64,000 bases of DNA from Nitrospirota bacterium (GCA_021783515.1 JAJXTV010000004.1:1-64000), one strand, 5' to 3'. Counted from the first letter of the stretch, positions 49,775 to 59,293 are shown. The notes: generated by a model not told the origin, from the letters alone. Numbers and translations: made by a program.

Positions 49775-51330
49775 CGGGCCTGATCTTCCCCGAGAGACAA
49801 GAAGGCGGAACCGAGCCGTTCGATGATATCGGCGGCGGTCATAGAATATCTGCCCTTCGAAAAGGCGGCGATATCGCCGGAGAGGCCGTGCATGTATACA
49901 CCCAGCGCCGCAGCATCGAGGGGGGGCATTCCCTGCCCGAGAAACCCCGCCACGATCCCGGTCAGGACATCTCCCGACCCCGCAGTAGCCATGCCGGGGT
50001 TCCCGGTGGTGTTGATGAACGCCTTTCCTTCCGGCTCCGCGACGATCGTCGGCGCCCCCTTGAGAACGAGGTATGCTCCCGTCTCCTTCGCAAACGAACG
50101 AGAGGTCCCCAGCCTGTCTGCCCCGATCTTTGCAATCACCCGGGCGAGATCGGACCCACCCCGTCTCAGCAGCCTCGCCATCTCTCCGATATGAGGAGTG
50201 AGAACGATCGGCGATCTCGCCTTCTTCAGGACGCCGGCAATTCCTTCTATTGAGTTGATCCCGTCGGCATCGAGCACCATCGGGACGGCGGAGTTCAGGA
50301 TGAGCCGGGACACGAGCCTTCGTGTGTCTTCCGAGACGCCTATCCCAGGTCCGACCGCGATAACATCCGCCTTGCCGCTTGCAAAGCCGAGTATCTCCTC
50401 TTCCGCCGAGGAGGAAATCTCTCCCCTTCCGGTGTCGTGAAGAGGAAGAACCATCTCCTCGGCCACGCGGGACTGAATAATATCGGCCAGCGTCTCGGGG
50501 ACACCCAGCGTCACCATGCCGGCACCCGCGCAGAGGCAGGCCCTGGCGGTCATGAGAGCGGCCCCGGTCTTTCCCCTCGATCCGGCAACCACCAGAACGT
50601 GGCCGTAATCGCCTTTGTAGGAATGCAGAGGCCTCTCCGGGACCAGGGACGCCGCCATGATGCCTTCAATAGTCTCGACCTTTACTGTATCGGCAGAAAG
50701 AAGCTCACGGGGAAAACCGATGTCGGCAACAGACAGTTTCCCGCAGTATTCGGCGCCGGGATGAAGGAGATGCCCGATCTTCGGCAGGCCGAAAGTGACG
50801 GTGTAGTCCGCCCTGACCGCCTCGCCGAGGACCGCTCCGCTGTCCGCCGAAATGCCCGACGGGATATCGACCGACACGACCGGAGCAGACGAACCGTTGA
50901 GGGCCGAAATGACCCCCGCAGCAGGCTGTCGCACCGTCCTGCTGATGCCTGTGCCGCATATCGCATCGATCACGACTGCGCTGTGGATGTCGGCGCTCCG
51001 TATGCCGGTGCGGAACTCCACCGGAACTCCCATCTTCCTGGCCGTCCTGTATTGCGCGAGGCAGTCCGTCGAAAGGCCCTTCTCACGCGACAGCAGAAGC
51101 ACCCTCGCGTTCCAGCCGTGGTTAAAAAGTTCGCGGGCGGCGACGATACCGTCCCCCCCGTTATTCCCTCCTCCTGCGATCGCGATCACCTTCCTCTTTT
51201 CGAAGAGCTCTCTCACCTGCAAGGCGACCGCGAGCCCCGCCCGCTCCATAAGAACGGCGGAGGGTATGCCGAAGTACTTGATCGCCTTTTCGTCTATCCG
51301 CCTCATCTCGGCGGCTGTCACGACTTTCAT
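49771..51330 (-). CDS. nnrDE: Bifunctional NAD(P)H-hydrate epimerase/dehydratase
   Basis: A 519-residue fusion. Residues 1-215 are the YjeF-N epimerase domain (VTAAEMRRIDEKAIKYFGIPSAVLMERAG, GGGNNGGDGIVAARELF), and the rest is the ADP-dependent NAD(P)HX dehydratase, a ribokinase-like fold (VVAGSRGKTGAALMTARACLCAGAGMVTL, TPHIGEMARLL, NTTGNPGMATAGSGDVLTGIVAG). It repairs damaged hydrated NAD(P)H. The gene is followed by pgeF, HAD phosphatase and methyltransferase genes in one coupled operon; a dispersed repeat lies upstream. Confidence 0.95.
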   Translation of the reverse strand: MKVVTAAEMRRIDEKAIKYFGIPSAVLMERAGLAVALQVRELFEKRKVIAIAGGGNNGGDGIVAARELFNHGWNARVLLLSREKGLSTDCLAQYRTARKMGVPVEFRTGIRSADIHSAVVIDAICGTGISRTVRQPAAGVISALNGSSAPVVSVDIPSGISADSGAVLGEAVRADYTVTFGLPKIGHLLHPGAEYCGKLSVADIGFPRELLSADTVKVETIEGIMAASLVPERPLHSYKGDYGHVLVVAGSRGKTGAALMTARACLCAGAGMVTLGVPETLADIIQSRVAEEMVLPLHDTGRGEISSSAEEEILGFASGKADVIAVGPGIGVSEDTRRLVSRLILNSAVPMVLDADGINSIEGIAGVLKKARSPIVLTPHIGEMARLLRRGGSDLARVIAKIGADRLGTSRSFAKETGAYLVLKGAPTIVAEPEGKAFINTTGNPGMATAGSGDVLTGIVAGFLGQGMPPLDAAALGVYMHGLSGDIAAFSKGRYSMTAADIIERLGSAFLSLGEDQAR

Positions 51331-51460
51331 CGGTTTTCTCCTCTCCTATCAGAAGTCATTCCGCCCGCAAAAGAACTCTCGACGCCGCACCGTTGCCGTC
51401 CAGGACGTAAGAAAATGGTCGAATGCCGAATGCACGCCCTCACTCCTTGTGCGCCCGCCG

Positions 51461-51655
51461 GCTGCATAATCACCGCCATGGCGGGCCGCAGGAGTGGCCC
51501 GAAAGACCTTCTGCGGCGATTCCCTGGCGCATCGGAAGCTGCATCGGCAACGCCCAGGGGGGACGAAGCCCTGTGTCCTTGACGCCATGCTACGGCAAAT
51601 CCTGGCGCATCAAGAAGGATTTGAGAGACGCACTTCCCGCCCGCTATGCAACGTG
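51461..51655 (+). repeat. Dispersed repeat element, copy B (shortened)
   Basis: About 195 bp: starts GCTGCATAATCACC, contains GCGGCGATTCCCTGGCGCATCGGAAGC (given here in two parts: GCGGCGATTCC and CTGGCGCATCGGAAGC) and ends CCGCTATGCAACG. The middle ~20-25 bp of copies A and C is missing. A perfect 8-bp hairpin CAAATCCT/AGGATTTG (51596-51603 and 51616-51623) carries CTGGCGCATC at its loop. It occupies the gap between acpS and nnrDE; the rest of that gap (51331-51460) shows nothing recognisable. Confidence 0.8.
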
Positions 51656-51659
51656 GGGG

Positions 51660-52031
51660 CTATCTTTCCAGCACCACACACGCCACACCGTATTCCCGCT
51701 CGTGGCTCAGGCTGAGATGGGCGGACCTGATCGCTTCCCGCTCGAGGAGTTCCCCTGCCCGGCCCCGCATCCTCAGAAAGGGGCGACCGCTCCCGCTATT
51801 GACAACCTCGACATCGGTGAGCGCAAGAGGCACTTCCGAGCCGATCGCCTTAATGAACGCCTCCTTCGCCGCGAACCTCACCGAGAGCGAGGGCCACGGC
51901 TCCGCTTTCCCGTAGGCATACGCGATTTCTTCCCCGGTAAAGACCCTCCGGAGAAACCTCTCACCCCAGCGCTCCACCGCCTTCCTCATCCTCTCCACCT
52001 TCACGATGTCCACTCCGATGCCGTGTATCAT
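51660..52031 (-). CDS. acpS: Holo-[acyl-carrier-protein] synthase
   Basis: A 123-residue phosphopantetheinyl transferase that activates acyl carrier protein. GIGVDIVKVERM (Mg-binding Asp) and RFAAKEAFIKA (Glu/Lys) are the two family signatures, and HLSLSHEREYGVACVVLE ends the fold. The start at 52031 follows AAGGA; the frame extends to 52067 without support. pdxJ lies upstream on the same strand, with a repeat between. Confidence 0.95.
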   Translation of the reverse strand: MIHGIGVDIVKVERMRKAVERWGERFLRRVFTGEEIAYAYGKAEPWPSLSVRFAAKEAFIKAIGSEVPLALTDVEVVNSGSGRPFLRMRGRAGELLEREAIRSAHLSLSHEREYGVACVVLER

Positions 52032-52078
52032 TTGCAGTTCCTTTGCACCGCCAGGATAAAACAACATGTCCTCTCCAA

Positions 52079-52150
52079 AATCCCCCCCACCCTCCCTTTG
52101 CCAAAGGGAGGCAACATCCCTTCTTTAACAAAGAGGGGGAAGGGGAGATC
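52079..52150. repeat. REP-like intergenic hairpin pair
   Basis: CCTCCCTTT-GCC-AAAGGGAGG (52091-52111) is a perfect 9-bp hairpin, followed by CCCTTCTTT-AACA-AAGAGGGGG (about 52118-52139), a second imperfect one, all inside a C-rich/G-rich tract. This arrangement is a common type of bacterial intergenic repeat. It lies between pdxJ and acpS. Confidence 0.75.
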
Positions 52151-52183
52151 TTCCGGAGAATGGAACTCGGGGTGAGACACCTA

Positions 52184-52909
52184 TCACTTGCCGCTTTCCG
52201 CCGCGCGCACCAAATCCTTCATCTCCCTGACAGCCCTTTCGAGGCCGACCAGCACGGCGCGCGCGATGATGCTGTGTCCGATATAAAGTCCCCTCAGCCC
52301 CTCTATCTCGGCGATGCGCGACACGTTGTGATAATTGAGTCCGTGGCCGGCGTTCGTCAGCAGTCCTATCTCGATCGCCTTTCTTGCCGCGACGATGACC
52401 CTCGTGAGTTCCCGCTCCTGCCGGTCTCCCCGCTCATCCGAATAACGGCCGGTATGAATCTCGACCATGTCGGCGCCGACCTCCTTCGACCGCTCGACGT
52501 CATCCTTGTCCGGATCAATGAAAAGGCTTACCTTTATTCCGTTGTCATGGAGGACCCTGACGGCATTCCCCACCGTCTTCTTCCCCTGCCTTACGTCGAG
52601 CCCTCCCTCGGTCGTCAGCTCCTGCCTCTTCTCCGGCACCAAGGTCACCATATCCGGCCTCGTCTTGGCCGCGATCTTCAGAATCTCTTTCGTCGCCGCC
52701 ATCTCGAGGTTTAGTTCGACAGGCACAAACCTTCTGAGGATATCCAGATCGCGGTCGTTAATATGCCGTCTGTCCTCTCTGAGGTGCACCGTGATGCCGT
52801 CGGCGCCGCCGAGCACGGCGAGTGAGGCCGCCATCACCGGCTCCGGGTCGCTTCCTCCGCGGGCCTGCCTCAGCGTTGCAACATGGTCTACATTCACTCC
52901 AAGAATCAT
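52184..52909 (-). CDS. pdxJ: Pyridoxine 5'-phosphate synthase
   Basis: A 241-residue TIM-barrel enzyme that closes the pyridoxine ring from 1-deoxyxylulose 5-phosphate and 3-amino-2-oxopropyl phosphate. LGVNVDHVATLRQARGGSDPEP, ADGITVHLREDRRHINDRD, NLEMAAT, VTLVPEKRQELTTEGGLDV and INAGHGLNYHNV-type (TNAGHGLNYHNV) motifs are all diagnostic. Full length for the family. Confidence 0.97.
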   Translation of the reverse strand: MILGVNVDHVATLRQARGGSDPEPVMAASLAVLGGADGITVHLREDRRHINDRDLDILRRFVPVELNLEMAATKEILKIAAKTRPDMVTLVPEKRQELTTEGGLDVRQGKKTVGNAVRVLHDNGIKVSLFIDPDKDDVERSKEVGADMVEIHTGRYSDERGDRQERELTRVIVAARKAIEIGLLTNAGHGLNYHNVSRIAEIEGLRGLYIGHSIIARAVLVGLERAVREMKDLVRAAESGK

Positions 52910-53004
52910 CTCTTCTCCGTTCGCATGTGATATACCCTGACCTGCTATCTACCCCTGAAAACTATATCCGACCTTCAATAAAAGGCTGTGCTGAAACGAC
53001 AGGC

Positions 53005-53445
53005 CTACGGCACCACGGTAACGTCGTCGACCGCGGAGGAGACCACGAAGACTTTAATATTATTTGCGTCCTCATCCGCGGGAAGGAGGAAAAACCCCTT
53101 CATACCGCCGTCCTCCCTGTTGGAGAGAAAGAACCCCCTCTCCCACGGCACCTTCCCTTCGAGAAACCCGACCAGACATTCTCCGTCCTTGAATCTCACG
53201 AAGGCGCGGTTGCCCACCGGCCGGCGGATGCCGTAGGACTTTTTCTCCTTGTATTCGTAGTCCCCCTCGAAGGACTTCACAAAAAAGACCGCCTTCATCT
53301 CCTCGAGACGTATCGCATGCATCTTGCCGGTGGCGGCCTCTTCGAGCCGAACGTCGTCCTTCAGAGGCGAAAAGTCTGCCACATACCCCTTCAGCATCTT
53401 TCCGTCCCTGAATCTCATCACCGACTTTTCCCGTTGATGCCCCAT
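53005..53445 (-). CDS. Hypothetical protein with duplicated beta-rich domain
   Basis: A 146-residue cytosolic protein. Two similar segments are visible: VMRFRDGKMLKGYVADFSPLKDDVRL (about 9-34) and AFVRFKDGECLVGFLEGKVPWERGFFL (about 84-110), both of the type V-x-F-x-DG-x(2)-x-G, suggesting a duplicated small beta-barrel, possibly PilZ- or Sm-like. No catalytic residues or membrane segment. Downstream of hyp/foldase genes by 50 bp in the same direction. Function unknown. Confidence 0.7.
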   Translation of the reverse strand: MGHQREKSVMRFRDGKMLKGYVADFSPLKDDVRLEEAATGKMHAIRLEEMKAVFFVKSFEGDYEYKEKKSYGIRRPVGNRAFVRFKDGECLVGFLEGKVPWERGFFLSNREDGGMKGFFLLPADEDANNIKVFVVSSAVDDVTVVP

Positions 53446-53495
53446 ATCGTCCTCCTTCCCACTGCCTTGCCTGACGACGGCTCCCTCTTAAAAGT

Positions 53496-54419
53496 TTACT
53501 TGAGACTTATCTCAATCGCGGAATGCTTCCTCGCACCCTCGAGCCATGCAGCGTATGCCTCCGCCTTCCTCTGCTGCGTCAGAACCTTCCGGATCTCGTC
53601 CCGTACCTCATCAAACGCCGCGATGCGCTCCGGCTGCCGCTCTTTCACTCTGACCAGATAATATCCGCTCACTCCCTTATAAGGGCCGCCATATTGACCT
53701 GCCCCCAGGTTCATAAGACCTGACGAGATCTCGGGAGAGAAAAAATCCGCGCTGACCCATCCGTAATCGATCACCGTCGCCTTCCCTTCCGCCCGGAGTC
53801 TGCCGGCCGCCTCGTCGAAGTCCATTTTCTCTGCCCTCATCTCTTTCAGCGCACGCAGGGCATCTTCCTCTGAGCCCATCTCGACCATCTTCACCAGCAT
53901 CCGTGCAGGTGTGATGAACGGTTTGGGACTGCTGCGGTAGTAGTCTCTGATCTCTTCTTCGGTAACCGGCGATTCCTTTTCGAGGCCCTCGACAAAGCGG
54001 GCCGCGATCATCCTTTCCTGCGTCCTCTTCTGATAGCCCCTGATGTTCTCTCCCGAAGCGTCGAGCATCTTCTGAAAGGGCCCGCTGCCCATCTTCTCCC
54101 TGACGGAGTCGACTTCGGCATTCACCTCATCGTCCGGGACCCGTATCCCCCGTTTTGCAGCCTCATCGAGGACGAGCCGCTCGTCGACCAGCTGCGCAAG
54201 CACAGCTCGCTTCAGCCTCTCCCTGTCGACGTCTACCTTCTGCCGCGCGTGCTCCCTGACCCGCTCCTTCATCGCGCGGTCGAGCGTTTCCACGCCAATC
54301 GCTCTGCCGTTGACCACCGCCACAGGCTGCCTCGCACACCCGGAGACAAGGCCCCACACGACAACGGAAACAATAACGGGCAATACGCTTCTTCTCATTG
54401 CGTGCGGGGCCGTCAGCAT
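53496..54419 (-). CDS. Exported SurA/PrsA-type peptidyl-prolyl isomerase lipoprotein
   Basis: A 307-residue protein. Signal peptide ending GLVSGC (Cys near residue 28, lipobox), a SurA N-like helical region (AVVNGRAIGVETLDRAMKERVREHARQKVDVDRERLKRAVLAQLVDERLVLDEA) and a parvulin domain (RMLVKMVEMGSEEDALRALKEMRAEKMDFDEAAGRLRAEG...DYGWVSADFFSPEISSGLMNLGAGQYGGP...GYYLVRVKER). It helps fold outer-membrane or exported proteins. ATG 54419 overlaps the hypE stop (ATGCTGA); Met 54398 is an alternative start. Its place behind hypE is probably read-through rather than function. Confidence 0.9.
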   Translation of the reverse strand: MLTAPHAMRRSVLPVIVSVVVWGLVSGCARQPVAVVNGRAIGVETLDRAMKERVREHARQKVDVDRERLKRAVLAQLVDERLVLDEAAKRGIRVPDDEVNAEVDSVREKMGSGPFQKMLDASGENIRGYQKRTQERMIAARFVEGLEKESPVTEEEIRDYYRSSPKPFITPARMLVKMVEMGSEEDALRALKEMRAEKMDFDEAAGRLRAEGKATVIDYGWVSADFFSPEISSGLMNLGAGQYGGPYKGVSGYYLVRVKERQPERIAAFDEVRDEIRKVLTQQRKAEAYAAWLEGARKHSAIEISLK

Positions 54420-55411
54420 ATCCTGGGCAACTGGTCTCCTGAAAGCATGTCTACTATTCTAATACCGCCGACCGCCGTTTTCAACAGAACCGTCCGGCCA
54501 GGAACCTCGACCACCTCGCCTATCACGGCGCTGTCCGCCCCCGCAGCGGTCTCCCTCATCTCTGCGACAAGCTGAGCGGCATCCCCGGGGCCGACGACCG
54601 CCACGAGGATCCCCTCGTTCGCGATATACAGCGGGTCGAGGCCGAGCAGCTCGCACGCCCCTCTGACGCCGGGTCTCACCATGACCGCCGCCTCCTGCAC
54701 CATGATGCCGAACCCGGAGTCCACCGCGATCTCCTTAAGGGTGGTGGCGAGGCCCCCTCTCGTCGGGTCCCTCATCATCCTTAGGGTCTTTGCCGCCCCG
54801 AGCATGCGCTTCGTCAGACCGTTCAGGGGGGCCACGTCGCTCAGGAGCGGCGGATCAAAGGAGATTCCGTTTCGCTCGGCCATCACGGCGACCCCGTGAT
54901 TGCCGATGCTGCCGCTCAGGACCACCCTGTCCCCCGGCCTCACCTGAAGAGGGGAAAGATCGACCCCGTCCCCGAGGACCCCGAAGCCGGCGGTATTGAT
55001 GAAGAGGCCGTCGGCCTTTCCTCTGTCTACCACCTTCGTGTCCCCCGCGACGATCCGGACCCCGGCCTCATCCGATGCCGCCCTCATCGAGCTGAGGACC
55101 GTCTTGAGATCTTTCATCGAAAACCCTTCCTCGATGATGAAACCCGCGGTCATATAAAGAGGCAGCGCGCCAGAGACGGAAAGGTCGTTCACCGTACCGC
55201 ATACCGCGAGTCGACCTATGTCGCCGCCCGGAAAAAAGAGCGGCGAAACGACATAGGAGTCTGTCGTGATCGCGATCCGTCCGGCCGGGCCGTGGGCGAG
55301 TACCGCCGAGTCGTTCAACTGCTCGATGTTGAGAACGGGGGCAAAGTGTTCCCGTATGAGGTCGTGCATAAGACGGCCCCCGCTGCCGTGTCCGAGCTGT
55401 ATCAATTCCAT
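54413..55411 (-). CDS. hypE: Hydrogenase maturation protein HypE
   Basis: A 332-residue protein that dehydrates a thiocarbamate on its C-terminal cysteine to thiocyanate, the source of the cyanide ligands of [NiFe]-hydrogenase. The required last residues are present (PRIC, Cys332). ATP-binding PurM-like motifs: TDSYVVSPLFFPGGDIGRLAVCGTVNDLSVSGA. Follows hypD by 13 bp. Confidence 0.96.
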   Translation of the reverse strand: MELIQLGHGSGGRLMHDLIREHFAPVLNIEQLNDSAVLAHGPAGRIAITTDSYVVSPLFFPGGDIGRLAVCGTVNDLSVSGALPLYMTAGFIIEEGFSMKDLKTVLSSMRAASDEAGVRIVAGDTKVVDRGKADGLFINTAGFGVLGDGVDLSPLQVRPGDRVVLSGSIGNHGVAVMAERNGISFDPPLLSDVAPLNGLTKRMLGAAKTLRMMRDPTRGGLATTLKEIAVDSGFGIMVQEAAVMVRPGVRGACELLGLDPLYIANEGILVAVVGPGDAAQLVAEMRETAAGADSAVIGEVVEVPGRTVLLKTAVGGIRIVDMLSGDQLPRIC

Positions 55412-55424
55412 GCCCCCCCCTGCT

Positions 55425-56513
55425 TCATAACTTCATGCCCTCTATCGCCTTGTACTTGTAATATGCCGCGCAGCTGCCTTCGGAGCTCACCATGCACGGT
55501 CCTACCGGCCTGTCGGGCGTGCATGCCTTGCCGAAGAGCCCGCAGTCGGTCGGTATCTTCACGCCCTTGAGCACGTCGCCGCAGGCACAGGCGGTCCGGA
55601 CATTCTCGGTGCGGACCTCGGGCCTCAGGACCGCCGCCGCGTCCCTGTGTCCGAAGGCCTCCCTCACTTTCAGGCCGCTCAGGGGTATCGTACCGATACC
55701 CCTCCATTCGGCATCTTCAGGTTCGAAGCATTCCCCCAGGACCGCAATCGCCTTCGGGTTGCCCTCCGGTTTGACCACCCGGGTATATTGGATCTCTATG
55801 CGCGCTGCACCGGCGGCAAGCTGCTCGAGGATCATGCGGATACCGGAAAGGATGTCCTGCGCATCGAAGCCGGTGACGACCGAGGGTTTCCCGTGCTGAG
55901 AGGCGAGGAACCCGTAGGGTGCAGTCCCGATGACCGTGCTGACGTGGCCGGGGAGGATGAAGCCGTCCACCCTCACCTCTCCGGATTCGAGGAGCGCCTT
56001 CAGGGCGGGAGGCACCGTCTTGTGCACCGAGTAGATAAAAAAGTTTTCGACCCCTCTTCTTTCGGCCTCCATGATCGTCCCCGCCACGGAGGGAGACGTG
56101 GTCTCGAATCCGGTAGCGAAGAAAACCACTTTTTTGCCCTTCTCCCTCTCCGCGAATGTCAGGGCGTCAAGCGGCGAGTAGACGATCCTCACGTCGCCCC
56201 CCTCGGCCTTTGCATTGAAGAGCGACTTCCCGCTTCCGGGCACTCTCATCATGTCTCCGAAGGTCGTCAGGACCACTCCTTCAGATTTCGCGATCGCGAT
56301 TGCGGTGTCGACGTCCCTGACAGCCGTAACGCAGACCGGGCAGCCGGGGCCGCTCAAAAGCAGAACGCCCTCGGGAAGGAGGTCTCGTATGCCGTGCCTG
56401 AAGATCGCCACGGTATGGGTCCCGCAGACCTCCATGAGCCTCACCGGCCGGTCGATCTTCTCCATGAGCTCCCGCATCCTCGCGACGGTCTCTTTCATCC
56501 CTGGTCCGTTCAT
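55425..56513 (-). CDS. hypD: Hydrogenase maturation protein HypD
   Basis: A 362-residue scaffold that, with HypC, assembles the Fe(CN)2CO unit. CGTHTVAIFRHGIRDLLPEGVLLLSGPGCPVCVT holds the conserved Cys; GFETTSP is the central motif; the C-terminal CACGDVLKGVKIPTDCGLFGKAC...GPCMVSSEGSCAAYY ligates the 4Fe-4S cluster. It overlaps the hypF stop by 4 bp. The usual hypC gene between hypF and hypD is absent. Confidence 0.96.
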   Translation of the reverse strand: MNGPGMKETVARMRELMEKIDRPVRLMEVCGTHTVAIFRHGIRDLLPEGVLLLSGPGCPVCVTAVRDVDTAIAIAKSEGVVLTTFGDMMRVPGSGKSLFNAKAEGGDVRIVYSPLDALTFAEREKGKKVVFFATGFETTSPSVAGTIMEAERRGVENFFIYSVHKTVPPALKALLESGEVRVDGFILPGHVSTVIGTAPYGFLASQHGKPSVVTGFDAQDILSGIRMILEQLAAGAARIEIQYTRVVKPEGNPKAIAVLGECFEPEDAEWRGIGTIPLSGLKVREAFGHRDAAAVLRPEVRTENVRTACACGDVLKGVKIPTDCGLFGKACTPDRPVGPCMVSSEGSCAAYYKYKAIEGMKL

Positions 56514-58873
56514 GTCCCGGCCTTCAGCCTTTCCCTGAGGACATATGCCTGCCCGAGAGAGATTCCCGCGTCATTACAGGGAACGATTTCATTCACGAAG
56601 ACCTGCATCCCGTCGGCCCGCAACAGCGTCTCGACCTTATCCAGCAGGCAGACGTTCTGGAAGACGCCGCCGCTCAGGACAGCCTTTCTCAGGTTATGCA
56701 TGAGCGAGAGCTTCAGGACCGTCCTGGCGACAGCCGCCGCAGCCGTATTATGGAATTTCGAGGAAATCACCCTCTTGTCGACTCCCTTCGAGAGGTCCTG
56801 CAGGATACCCAACAGCGACAGACCGAAGTCTATCTCCATGACGTCCCTGAAGCTTATGTCTACCGCGTAATCGTCCGCCACGTCCCGCAGCACAAGCGAC
56901 TCGAGGGCCATCGCCGCCTCGCCCTCGAAGGTATTGGTATCGCATACGCCGATCATCGCGGACACCGCATCGAAGAGCCTGCCCGCTCCCGAAGACAGAG
57001 GCGAAAACTCTCTCATCCCCGCAACCTTCAGGACATTACCTATATTCTCGCGGCCGTATTTTTCGACAAATCCGCTCGGCTGCAGGTATTCCCCTATCTT
57101 GTCGCCGGCGGCTTCCTGCAGGTAGCTGAGCGACGTCCGCCAGGGCTCCTTCACCGCCGTCTCGCCTCCCGGCAGCGGGACCGGCCGAATGTGGGCGACC
57201 CTCTTGAAACCGAAGGGGTCGGCCACGAGAAACTCCCCTCCCCACAGGGTACCGTCATCCCCGTATCCGGTGCCGTCGAAGGCCACCCCGATCACCTTTT
57301 CCCTGATACCGTTTTCAGCCATCACCGAGGCGATATGCGCATAATGGTGCTGCACCGGCACCTTCCTTATCCCGTCCTGCCCCAGCGCCCATCGCGACGA
57401 CATATACGAGGGATGGGGGTCATACGCCAGCGCCTCCGGCGATGCCCGGTAGACCGCCTTAAGGTTCCGAAGGGTCTCCTCGAAAAAGGAGAGCGTATCG
57501 AAATTCTCCATGTCGCCGATATGCTGGCTCGGAATCGCGTATCTGCCCTTTGTGAGCGTGAAGGTATTCTTCAGATCGGCGCCGCAGCCGAGCACCTCGG
57601 GACCGTCCTCATACAACGGAATCGGCTCGGGAACGAATCCCCTCGACCGCCTGATGAAAAACCTGCGCTCGGGCCTCAGCGCCCAGCCCTGAGCCGGGGA
57701 AGAAACACCCGAGACGCCGTCGCTCATCCTGACGACCGAATCGTCGATCCGCATAAAGATGTCGCGGTCATGGAACAAAAAGGCGTCGGCGATACCCGAA
57801 AGCTTCTCCGCCGCCTCCTCATTGCTGGTCACGATCGGCTCCTCGGAGATGTTTCCGCTCGTCATCACGAGCGCATCGAAATAAGGCACTTCCGCCGGGC
57901 CGTCCGAAAGAGGGCGCCGGAAGAGGAGATGGTGCAGCGGGGTATAGGGAAGCATGAAACCGATACGCCTGTTCCCCGGAGCAATCGCGCCGGGCAGAGG
58001 CGCATCTTGACGCCTCTCGAGGAGCACGATCGGGCTATTCCGCGAAAGGAGAAGCTCCTCCTCGTCCTCCGAAACAAGACAGAATCTCTTCACCGTCGCG
58101 ACGTCCGGCGCCATAAGGGCAAACGGCTTGTTGTTTCTTCTTTTCCTCTGCCGGAGCAGACCGACCGACCGTTCGTTCAGAGCGTCAGCCGCGAGATGGA
58201 ATCCGCCGAGCCCCCTGATCGCAACGATCTGTCCCTTCCGGAGCAGGGCTATCGCACCAGCTACCGCATCGGCTTCATCAACCGTTGTCCCTTCCGCCAT
58301 CACCTTCAGACGGACGCGGGGGCCGCAACGCGGGCAGGCGTTCGGCTGGGCGTGAAAGCGTCTGTTTTCAGGATCGTGATACTCCGAATCGCAGTCGGGG
58401 CACATCGCAAAGACGTCCATCGTGGTGTTCGGCCTGTCGTAAGGGACCGAACGGGTAATCGAATACCTCGGCCCGCAGTTCGTGCAGTTGATGAAGGGAT
58501 AGAGGTGGCGCCTGTCCTTCGGATCGAAGAGTTCCTCCAGGCAGTCCCCACAGATGGAGACGTCCGGCGAAAGAAGGGTAAAGCTTCCGTTTGCCGAGCT
58601 CTCGCGTATCGAAAAACCCTCATGCCCGAAGCACTGGCGGGGGGCCACCTCGACGCTCAGGATCTTCGAAAGCGGAGGACTTTCCTTCCGGAGCCGGTCG
58701 AGAAAGAGGCCGATCTCGCCTCCCTCGGCCTCGATCAGCACGCCGTCGGCGGTGTTGGTGATGAAGCCGTTGACCTTCAGTTCTCTGGCGAGATTAAAGA
58801 CGAACGGCCTGAATCCGACGCCCTGGACGATACCCTTGATCGAAATCGTAAGACATTCCGCATCTGCTGCCAT
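56510..58873 (-). CDS. hypF: Carbamoyltransferase HypF
   Basis: A 787-residue enzyme that activates carbamoyl phosphate and passes the carbamoyl group to HypE. Domains in order: acylphosphatase (GIVQGVGFRPFVFNLAREL), two C-x2-C-x18-C-x2-C zinc fingers (CGDCLEELFDP...NCTNCGPRYS and CPDCDSEYHDP...ACPRCGPR), YrdC-like (RGLGGFHLAADA), and Kae1-like domain with HHYAHIASVMAENG and GTGYGDDGTLWGGEF. Start set at Met 58873 (AAAGGA directly before; a TATAAT immediately upstream of that); the longer frame to 58939 has no domain support. Length and order are normal. Confidence 0.95.
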   Translation of the reverse strand: MAADAECLTISIKGIVQGVGFRPFVFNLARELKVNGFITNTADGVLIEAEGGEIGLFLDRLRKESPPLSKILSVEVAPRQCFGHEGFSIRESSANGSFTLLSPDVSICGDCLEELFDPKDRRHLYPFINCTNCGPRYSITRSVPYDRPNTTMDVFAMCPDCDSEYHDPENRRFHAQPNACPRCGPRVRLKVMAEGTTVDEADAVAGAIALLRKGQIVAIRGLGGFHLAADALNERSVGLLRQRKRRNNKPFALMAPDVATVKRFCLVSEDEEELLLSRNSPIVLLERRQDAPLPGAIAPGNRRIGFMLPYTPLHHLLFRRPLSDGPAEVPYFDALVMTSGNISEEPIVTSNEEAAEKLSGIADAFLFHDRDIFMRIDDSVVRMSDGVSGVSSPAQGWALRPERRFFIRRSRGFVPEPIPLYEDGPEVLGCGADLKNTFTLTKGRYAIPSQHIGDMENFDTLSFFEETLRNLKAVYRASPEALAYDPHPSYMSSRWALGQDGIRKVPVQHHYAHIASVMAENGIREKVIGVAFDGTGYGDDGTLWGGEFLVADPFGFKRVAHIRPVPLPGGETAVKEPWRTSLSYLQEAAGDKIGEYLQPSGFVEKYGRENIGNVLKVAGMREFSPLSSGAGRLFDAVSAMIGVCDTNTFEGEAAMALESLVLRDVADDYAVDISFRDVMEIDFGLSLLGILQDLSKGVDKRVISSKFHNTAAAAVARTVLKLSLMHNLRKAVLSGGVFQNVCLLDKVETLLRADGMQVFVNEIVPCNDAGISLGQAYVLRERLKAGT

Positions 58874-58999
58874 TCCTTTATTATAACCGATTGCAGTAAG
58901 GGGATTTCCCGAAAAGAGGCAGGGGAAGGGGGCGTACACATGACCTTCATTAATGCAAACCGGCGGTGAGACACAAGCATGACAACTTCGCGGACGAGA

Positions 59000-59293
59000 C
59001 TATTGAAGCGTCGGGATTCTTACCGAAAGGATTTCCTTTATCAATCCTGTAACGTATGCTGCCGCATCCCCTCTTTGCTCATATGAGCATTCCTTGTCCT
59101 TTATCCGCGCCACATTATGAGTCTCCAGATCTATCGTGACGACTTCAACGCAATAGCGGGAGTCTTTCAGCACGACGCCGTATGCCCAGAGCAGACCATC
59201 GGCATCCTTGCCGATAGTCCCCCGGCTGACAGGCCTCCTGAACTCATTCCTGATCACGTCCTCCACCGAGAAATGAGACGATTTCTTTTTCAT
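59000..59293 (-). CDS. Hypothetical protein
   Basis: A 97-residue soluble protein (MKKKSSHFSVEDVIRNEFRRP...). ASP-like strands around DADGLLWAYGVVLKDSRYCVEVVTIDLETHNVARIKD suggest an alpha/beta fold. One base overlaps the end of the upstream gene, so it is coupled to it. No family recognised. It lies in the 126-bp-free gap upstream of hypF and faces the same way. Confidence 0.65.
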   Translation of the reverse strand: MKKKSSHFSVEDVIRNEFRRPVSRGTIGKDADGLLWAYGVVLKDSRYCVEVVTIDLETHNVARIKDKECSYEQRGDAAAYVTGLIKEILSVRIPTLQ

